Assembly (NCBI GenBank): GCA_948567375.1
Contig: OX419760.1
Location: 50,158,001-50,222,000, forward strand
Source of the DNA: Lunularia cruciata
Lineage: Eukaryota > Streptophyta > Marchantiopsida > Lunulariales > Lunulariaceae
Length of the DNA stretch: 64,000 bases
Reading direction: 5' to 3'
The notes under the pieces are model-generated. The model saw nothing but the letters and a program-made list of their open reading frames with translations, ran no database searches and was not told the DNA's origin. Shown one piece after another: positions 56,407 to 64,000 of the stretch. Every line of letters begins with the position of its first letter. Positions within the stretch are counted from its first letter, which is position 1. Both the position numbers and the translations under genes were made by a program.

Positions 56407-57545
56407 ACAAGACGCAATTTGAATTTGGTCCAATAGAGAGGACCCGAATCAAGAAATCGGTTGTTTGGGGTTCAAAGAGAGGAAGCAGAGAGCGTTCAAG
56501 TGGGAACACTCATTACGAGAGCAGAATAGAGCCGAGCCGAGAAATGAGCTTTAGAAACTTCCGTGTACATATATTATGTATATGGTTCGATCTCGAGAAA
56601 GAGAAATGTTTAGGAGCTTCTGTTGGCCGAGATAGTGTTCGAAAATTTTGTATAGTGTTCGCGTAATGGGATGGTGACGGCGAAGATGGTGACGCAATCA
56701 GCCTTTTCAGCATATGGTTTTAAGTTGCGCGATGCGTATTCTTTGCGTCTGATTTTGTGGTTTTGCACCGAGGGTTGGAAGTCACGAGAAAGAAAGAAGT
56801 TGGATTATTCCAACTTCCTGGTCTGGACTTGCGTTGAGTCAAATGTAATCTGATGATGTCCTGAAATCTGATTATCAAACAGTGGATGCTCACTAGCAGT
56901 CCTGGAGAATGGGGACTGGATTTGTGAAGTATACATCCAGTGTTTGCTGAGTGCTGTGGATTTGAAACTGACCAACTGTGGATGAATGTTTTGGCAAGCA
57001 ATTTGAAGCATCGGGCGACTCGTCTCGAATCTGGCCACGAGCAGAGTCCACCCAACACCAATCCGGTGTTCAAACAAGTTTTAAAATTGCCATACGTGTA
57101 AGGATTGAACTGGTCAAGTCCAAGGGGCAATGCAAGTTTCTGTCATTCTGAAATGCAGTTTGCCAACAGAACGTAAGCTAAATATGCCGCTGGTGAAAAG
57201 ATCACTATTATTTGTAGGACTTCCCATCTGAGCATGGCTATTGTAAATTCATGTGTTTTTTGTAACATATTTGCCCTTCAGAAGAACCGGCTTACTGTAA
57301 AGAAACTCACCCAGCATTCTTAACTGCCTTACTTTGTACATCTGCGACTATAGACGTTTACAAACATTCTCCTCCGAGTTCAACGTGCAAATCCTGAAAC
57401 TTGTAGGACGCGTCAAGCCGATGGATTTAGGAAAATAGGTCATAACCATCTCGAACTAGGTCAGCTTGATACGATCGCAATTGGAGCACGTCTAAACGAT
57501 GTTTGCAAGTACTGGGCATATTGGTGTATCCAAGCGAAGCTCTCT
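56407..57545. other. Intergenic region downstream of the small gene
   Basis: Likely 3' UTR at its start. No further gene, RNA or repeat recognised. Confidence 0.4.
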
Positions 57546-57905
57546 TTGTCTTTTCCTTGTATCTCTTTGTCGTCTTTGTACGGTTTGATGGCGTCAATCT
57601 CTTTATCTTTTCTTGTACATTTTACTGTTCTCGTTTCTCCTTGGTCATGTCTTTGTACGGCTCGATGGCGTTTCTCATCGCATCTGTTTTCACTCGCGGT
57701 TGTGTTACTCTTTTTATGTAGCTTTTGTGCGGTTTCATGGCTCTTCCTGTCTTCTTTTCTCATTCGCCAATGTTTTTTCTCATTCGCGGATGCTTTTTTA
57801 TTTTATCATGAAATTTTATTACACCATTGTCTTTTCCCTGTACGGCTTGATTGGATCTTCCGTCCTTGTTTTCCCTCGCGATTGCGCTTTCTTCTCTCCT
57901 CTCCC
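57546..57905 (+). repeat. Cluster of about four degenerate, head-to-tail copies of the non-LTR 3' tail
   Basis: The core (C/T)TTTGTACGGYTYGATGGCGT or close variants appears at about 57573, 57650 and 57725 (TTTTGTGCGGTTTCATGGC), and CCCTGTACGGCTTGATTGGA at 57837. Each is followed by a T-rich stretch with CGCGGTTG or CGCGATTGCG-like ends. Copies are incomplete and diverged. Open frames across this block are by-products of the low-complexity repeats. Confidence 0.6.
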
Positions 57906-58502
57906 TTTTTTCTAGTGAAGCTACATTGCCTCAGCACTGTTAGAGATGCTGACGTCTGCAGTGAGCCAGCCCCTTACTCATTGAATGATTCAATCGACGA
58001 CCACATAAATCCTTTACCAACAGTGTGCTTGTCTCTGAAAAACACAGGCACGGACTAAATGGCAAGGTTACGAGACCTTCCGAAACCTAGGAAAAGCTTA
58101 CATTTGCTGTGGAATAAATTGGATGTTCCTCTGCTAACCTCAACTAAGAATAAGCGTCGTTCCATTGCCCTCTTCATATGAAAACTGTGCTCAACATTGA
58201 GATTTAGCTAGCTCTGAATCGTTGCCCCTGCGACAATACAGACCAAGTCACTATTTGTTGGATTTCGAGAAACACTGAAAGCAACCTGAGCATCTGCTAA
58301 CGACTTGACAGGAAGCATGGCCCATCCTGGATACAAGGAAGACTCCTTGATCCTGGTTCGGAGGAATGCATGATAACCGGAAGCAAATAGAACCGTCAAG
58401 CATTAAATGGTATGCTGTCAGCTTGGTAAACACTAGTACACAATTCCTCACTGCTCCGCCCGATCTAATAAGCGATTGAACCCAGATATACACTTCCATG
58501 AG
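57906..58502. other. 3' flank of the minus-strand Integrator gene
   Basis: Includes the likely 3' UTR of the gene ending at 58503. Minus-strand frames here lack a recognisable domain. Confidence 0.4.
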
Positions 58503-61500
58503 TCACCGTCTAATTTGAGGTGCCAGCTTGGAGCTCCTCTCTTTTATTAGAAGGTTTACAAGATTGGCTTCTTTCTCAGTACAAAGAGGGACCAAAGATC
58601 CCTTGGGGCCCCTGCCAAAGCCTACGGACCCCTGGCTCCGCTCATGTTCCATACCTTCCAGTACGATGCAAATTCTCCGTACGCACGATGCACCTGAGGG
58701 CAAGTTATCTAACTGAAGAATCGTGGAAAATTGACATATATTGCTGGTTGAGGCTGTATTACTCCCTTCCATGTCTAAGTACCTATACTGAGCTGCTGAG
58801 CTGTCCACCACGAACTGTATCCACAACGACGAGGATTCGGGAACATTGTGGAGAGTAATATCTACACAGATTCCTAGAGGGAGCCCAGGTACAAACTCAA
58901 CCCGATGATCGAAGTCACTACCAGAAACCTTCATATCTGCCCAGACCTCCTTCACAGAACTGACAACGGACATTTGACTGGGCCAGTAGGAGAGAGCAAC
59001 GTCACGTGCACACCTCCAGACACTTGAACTCTTTCCACTTCCTTCTTCCTTGAGCAGCTCCTTCTCAATTGTTCTGAGTAGAATTGAAGGCGAAGTACTT
59101 TCATCTTCAGATACCCTCTTGCTTGCACGCAGTATGTAGCCTAGCTCTTGCAATGGTATGGACGATGCTACATCGTTCGAGAGAGTATCACTAGGATGTA
59201 ATGCAAGTTTCCATAGAGGGACAAGGGCATAGAGCTCATATATCTGGACAAGCTGTTCATGACTTAAACCAAGAAACCGATAGAGCAGGTGCTTCACACC
59301 GGACTCGAGTTTGCGGAGGAGATCTTGCGGTAAAGCTGACTTTCTAGCTACAACACGATGTGTCCCTTGTGAGGAAAAGTTCGCCAGTAACTGAACAACC
59401 ACCACGAGGCAATTCAGATATAGCCCGCAGAAAGATACTGCCCCACTTAAGCCCAAGGATTTCCCTTTGAATGCTTTGAACTCTTTCCTGCAATCACTGA
59501 AGTTCGAACAAAAACATCTCGTCATAATGCAATCTTGGGTGATAAGGGCGGAATATCTTTTTCCAGTTAGGTACCAATGCGCCTCATGAATTCCCACAAG
59601 CAAAGTGCCTACTCTAAATTTACTTTAGAAGCAGCGACAAAAGTGAAAGACAGCAGATTACCTAAGTTTTTGAAGAATTTCCTTGAATGCCCGGATCTCT
59701 ATTAAGGGCCTTGAATCAAGCGCAATGGCTACAACGTGCCGCGTACAATTCAGAATCTCGTCCTCTCCTGCCTGCCCTAGGCATGTCTTTTGGTGCATCT
59801 CGGACACAGGAATCTTCCCTTGGTTGAAAGTAAGCCTCTCCTGACTAGAACCATTTGCCTCTGTGTATCCTCCAATTGGGTCTTGCCCTCCAGCTTTCGC
59901 TCTTTGCTTGTGCAGAGTTCCATTTACAGATAATTGATTGAACTGATCCACTCTTGCATCGTTTTTCGCATACGTACCGACTTCCGAGAACCATGTGTAA
60001 CGCATGGTCTTGAAGCCTGTCGGCTCCACGATGAGTGAAGATAAACGGTTGCGCAACCTATTGTTAACGAGCCTTGTGATTGCCAGGATATGGGTAGGAA
60101 TTGTTGAGATTATCTTTACATTGGATTTTGCGGCAGCAAGCAGGAGCACTATTATAGCTACAGACTGAGGTTCATCGAGTCCTGATTCCTTGTTCAGCAA
60201 CCCTCTCAACTGCAACAACAGACTCTGAGGGTTAGCGTTAAAGAGAAACACGCCCGAGACACTCACGGACTACAAAACAACAACAGAATGCATCAACTTC
60301 GTCTCTAGTCCACTGTGCCTCCACTTTCCAAGTCTCTACGAGAAAAAGACGTATGAAAGTCAACAGACCAAAGCTCAAATTGAGAGCGACTCTACTGATG
60401 TCATGGCTCCAGCTCTTTGTAGGGCATAAATTAGAGCAAGGTATCGCGAGGTGTTCTATAATCCTGCGCAAAGTATAAGACACTAAACCAAACTAATTTA
60501 TAAAATAGTTGGAAACAGAACAAAACCTCTTGCAGAAGTTCAGCTGTGATGCACTCAGTGTGGCTGGCATGCGATACACCCAACTTCTCCAATGTGGAAA
60601 ACAAACTTTCTTGATCCTGAATCAAGAAAAAAAATCGGACCAATATTACCAGACCTACAATTGACACCAACCATCATATTGCACAAAAGGAATTAAATTT
60701 GCGTGCCAGAAGTCTATCTAACTTTAATTGACCTGAGCAGAAACGTTGGATTAGACAAATACCTCGGGATGTTTCTCCAGGCTCGTCAAAATTGCACGTA
60801 TAGTTACTTGAAACGCTGAGATACTAGGAAGTGTGATACTTGAAAGCAGATCGTGACCGGCTCTGCGAATTTCCATGTTTGAATCCTCAAAAACACCTAA
60901 AAACTGCACCATAACTTTCCTTAGAGCATATCGAAAGACAAACACGTTACACGTATGGTAGTGCAGTATCCTGCAACCACCTTAAGATTAGCTAGTGCCT
61001 TGACTGCAAAATAAAAGTAGTGAGTATTATGGTAGACCATAAGCAATCATAAATACAAAACAGAAGTCTGCAAATTGAATTGGCTACGATATTTCTCGGT
61101 ACTGCCTGAATTAATATATCCTTCCTGTTCTTCAAATGGTTTCTTGTTCTATTGTTAGCTAATGATCGCTTCTATAAAGGCGATCCTCCCCGTACAATCG
61201 ATGAGAAAATCCAGGCAATTTGCTTCAAAAAGTAATCTCTCCGACAAATCAGCAATTCTCTCGAGCAAAGCTTGCCTGATAAGTGGAGTACCATGTGAAG
61301 ATGTCCTTGAGTGATAACAAGACGACCGGTCTGAGCTAAGCTTGTCAAAGCATGAATGGTTTGGTGCCGAACGAGGGACGAGACATCATTTATCATATCA
61401 GCCACAAGCTCCAAAGCACCGGAAGCCATCTTCTCAGAGGCAATTCCGAGTTTCGCAAGAGCCTTCACTGCAGCTAAGCGGACCTGAATAAATCAATCAT

Positions 61501-64000
61501 AACTCGCCTTTAGAGTGAACCCAGAATCTCTCCGCGGTCCCAGCATAAGCAGCGTACGATGATCTTTACCAGACTTGGACGGGTTTCTCTCTATGAATTT
61601 ATCAACCAGCAATTCCAAACGATGTAATGCCTCTGCAAGATATGAGTAGCCGTACTGGAATGGCGAGAACTTCCACCCTCTTACAAATAAGCACACAGAA
61701 TTGTTCTTACCTCCCAAAACTCATCTTCGAGAGCAACCACAAATGCTCCGGCACTCCAGTTTACCAGATTTTTCTCCTCAATAGTGGCGGCATCCACATC
61801 ACCATCTGAAATGGAAGCAGATGATTCCTTCTCTGCTGATGTTACAAGAATCTTTTTAGATAGACTTTGGAGCAATAAATGCTCACTAACGCCGGTCATC
61901 TCCGCAAGGGAACTACAAACCTCTTGTTTGACACACATGCTCATGTCTGTCATCATTCCGCATATCTGCGATAGAATAACGCAAAAGTATTGATGGTGAG
62001 AATTCTACGGAAATCTAAGTAAGGTCTTCATAGTGGTACTGGGCGAAATTTAACAATTCCGCTTGTAACTATAGCAGATACAGTTGAGCAAGAAAGAAAG
62101 TGATTTAACGCAACTGAGCAATGAGAGACTCTGTCCAGCAAGATCCACTATGACAAGATCAACACTTCATCTGCGTTTTGACGTCATACTATAAGACTCG
62201 AGGCTTGTAATGTTCTTACAAAACAATCTTCAGTCATTTTTCATAAAACAACCACAGAATTCTAACAGTCCTTTCCCCGAACATACAATTACAGAACTTT
62301 AGTTGAAGCGCTTGACATAGAGGCCAAGACTTAACTCGCGACGCAGAAACTTTACTAGTACTTAACTGGGTTTTACCAAGTTAAGTAAGGGGATGACTAG
62401 ATCCAACGATGGCTGAATACCAGGAGTTCCCAAGAAGCGGCAATGCAACACACTCAGGACCTTGAATTGCAATCATAATTAATATACTGCCAAGAAGTAG
62501 TCCATGAACTTACTCTTAGGAAAGCATTGTCCACAATCTTCGCGCCATATAACAACTCCCTGGCACATAACCCTACCTAGACGTCGTGCAATCAATATCA
62601 GATCTCTGAGGTAACAATTTCCAAAACGAAGAAGAAACTCTATCTTGATGGAGGCCAAACAGTTTGAAAAGGTTAGATGTGCTCCTCCTCAGTGAATAAT
62701 GTCAAAAGCAAACTCCTAAAGACACCCCGAAAGAACCATAACTAGGTGTATACAGGCAGTTCTAACTGCATAAGAACTTAAAATAGCCAAATTTCCAGTT
62801 TTCCATGGATGCTCAATTCATGCAAGAGTATTAAAAATATCTCTGAGAATATACATGAGGATAACTAATGCTGTGCAGGAAGTCAGCTCACCAGTTTAAT
62901 TGCCCATAATCGTACACATTCAAAAGAATCCCGGAGAAGTCCTACTGCATGCTTGTACGTGTCACTATCCAGCGTGCTGCCCTTGGTGTGTAAATCGATT
63001 AAACCCCACACGACTGTCTCCCGAACCCCTGGATGCGGGTCTCGAGTGTACTCCAGAAGACTATGCATCAGAGATTCTCCTGCCTTCCAGCCTTTGAGCA
63101 CGTATACAGGAAGCGCTACTCGCCCATGTTTGTCTGGACCTCCCCGCTTTGCAAGGTTCTGAATATATTTATCCCTCACACTCGCCACGAGTAACCGTAT
63201 ACCGCATTCTCGGAACTTTGGGTTTAAGCTTCCAAGTTGATCCCTGGCCAAGGATCGAAGAGAATCGATTTCCAGTATCTCTTCCGCTTTCCCAACTATG
63301 TACAGACCTCTCAGTATCTGAAGCTTCAAAGCAGACTTTAGAGGACGAGTCTCCACGTCTTTGGCTTTGATGTACTCTAAAAAATTGTTTGCTACCATTT
63401 GCGAAGGACTCGACTGAGAATTATGTTCTTCGTCATCCCTAGCGTCACCCACACAAGTCACCACAGCAGCTGTAGTGAGAAGGTTCACCAATGCTAAACT
63501 AACAGACACTTCAACTTCTTTCCATAGCTGCTGTTGCATGAGATCTATCAAAAGATCCCTCGTTACCTTTTCCTTCACTAAACCCATCCGCTCGCCAATA
63601 ACACGTGCAGCCTCAAGCCGGATCTGAATATCAGCATGATGGAATAAAGCACCTTGCTTCTCTAAAAATGAATGAAGTTTGTCGTCCTGACGATCAATGT
63701 GGGAATATACTAAAGTGGCTGGTGAAAGCGAGTATGTCAGCGGTTTTGCTTTCACCATTACGAATCGTTCCTTCGCCAGTCTTCGCTCGTGACTGGTCTC
63801 TATCTCTAACTTCTGCTCTACTCCGTTACGTGGGGGATCCAGATCAACCTCCTGTATAGTAGTTTTGTGGGCATGTTCTAGGTTGATATCTAACTGCTGT
63901 CCTGATTCCACAGACTCTGAAGTGATGGCAAGTTGCAAGTCTATTCCAACAAAAGGCCTGGACCTTGGAACCGCGGGAACTCCACCATCAACAAGGACGG
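58503..64000 (-). CDS. INTS4: Integrator complex subunit 4 homologue (SIEL/DSP4-like), partial at its 5' end
   Basis: Eight exons, in transcript order: >64000-62892, 62576-62514, 61965-61711, 61483-61292, 60903-60763, 60616-60527, 60224-59662 and 59496-58503; the stop is TGA at 58505-58503. Frames join cleanly and give about 1134 residues; the open frame reaches the right edge, so the N-terminus is missing. The first exon is HEAT-repeat-like (TRDPHPGVRETVVWGLIDLH, RDSFECVRLWAIKL). Joined exons read NAFLR-ICGMMTDMSM, VVALEDEFWE-VRLAAVKALA and HLHM-FLGVFEDSNMEIRR, aligning with INTS4. The C-terminal exon has FVPGLPLGICVDITLHNVP, as in the plant SIEL proteins. INTS4 is a scaffold that binds the INTS9/INTS11 cleavage module for snRNA 3'-end processing. 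Arabidopsis SIEL also interacts with SHORT-ROOT. Nuclear location is expected from the family. Confidence 0.92.

Noticed and set aside
57461-58058. Several ORFs of 70-170 residues on both strands
   Set aside because: They run through the T-rich tail-repeat cluster and encode low-complexity Phe/Leu/Ser-rich sequence.

Overview
The window looks like nuclear DNA of a land plant, probably a bryophyte or another non-flowering lineage. Genes are spliced with short GT-AG introns. Three families are plant-typical: a GALS-type galactan galactosyltransferase, a plastid DUF2358 protein and a farnesol-dehydrogenase-like reductase. The non-LTR retroelement carries a restriction-like-endonuclease type C-terminus, which is not the usual angiosperm L1 pattern. 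The species cannot be fixed from the sequence alone.

Layout. (1) 1-7.1 kb: two + strand genes, a single-exon 1206-residue RING-H2 protein with internal repeats (233-3853) and a two-exon GT92/GALS-like Golgi glycosyltransferase (5293-7065). (2) 7.1-15 kb: no intact gene; a decaying coding region with five 75-bp tandem repeats (10781-13268) and a 5'-truncated non-LTR retrotransposon on the minus strand (13459-14243). (3) 15-21.8 kb: a six-exon DUF2358 chloroplast gene (15022-17523) holding a relic of a duplicated exon, and a five-exon FLDH-like reductase (19242-21781). (4) About 23.5-46.3 kb: a very AT-rich block of broken transposable elements (PIF/Harbinger, Ty3/gypsy chromovirus, hAT-like), tandem repeats and inverted LTR-like sequence, with no intact host gene. 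(5) 46.3-58 kb: a second non-LTR copy bounded by a target-site duplication (TSD), many minute insertions of the same element's 3' end, a foldback element, and one small single-exon gene (56017-56406). (6) 58.5-64 kb: minus-strand gene for an Integrator subunit 4 / SIEL (DSP4) homologue, eight exons resolved, running off the right edge.

The most unusual signal is the non-LTR element's 3' tail, which contains the hairpin sequence GGGGCTTAGCCCC and ends near CGCGGTCGCCTTTTTTCT. It recurs at about a dozen places. Several copies are only 32-49 bp long yet are flanked by direct repeats of 11-29 bp, as expected for extremely 5'-truncated target-primed insertions.

The host genes act in unrelated processes (wall polysaccharide synthesis, plastid, isoprenoid alcohol metabolism, snRNA 3'-end processing). 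I see no operon or gene cluster. Exon limits were found by eye from splice consensus, frame continuity and recalled family sequence; no search was run.
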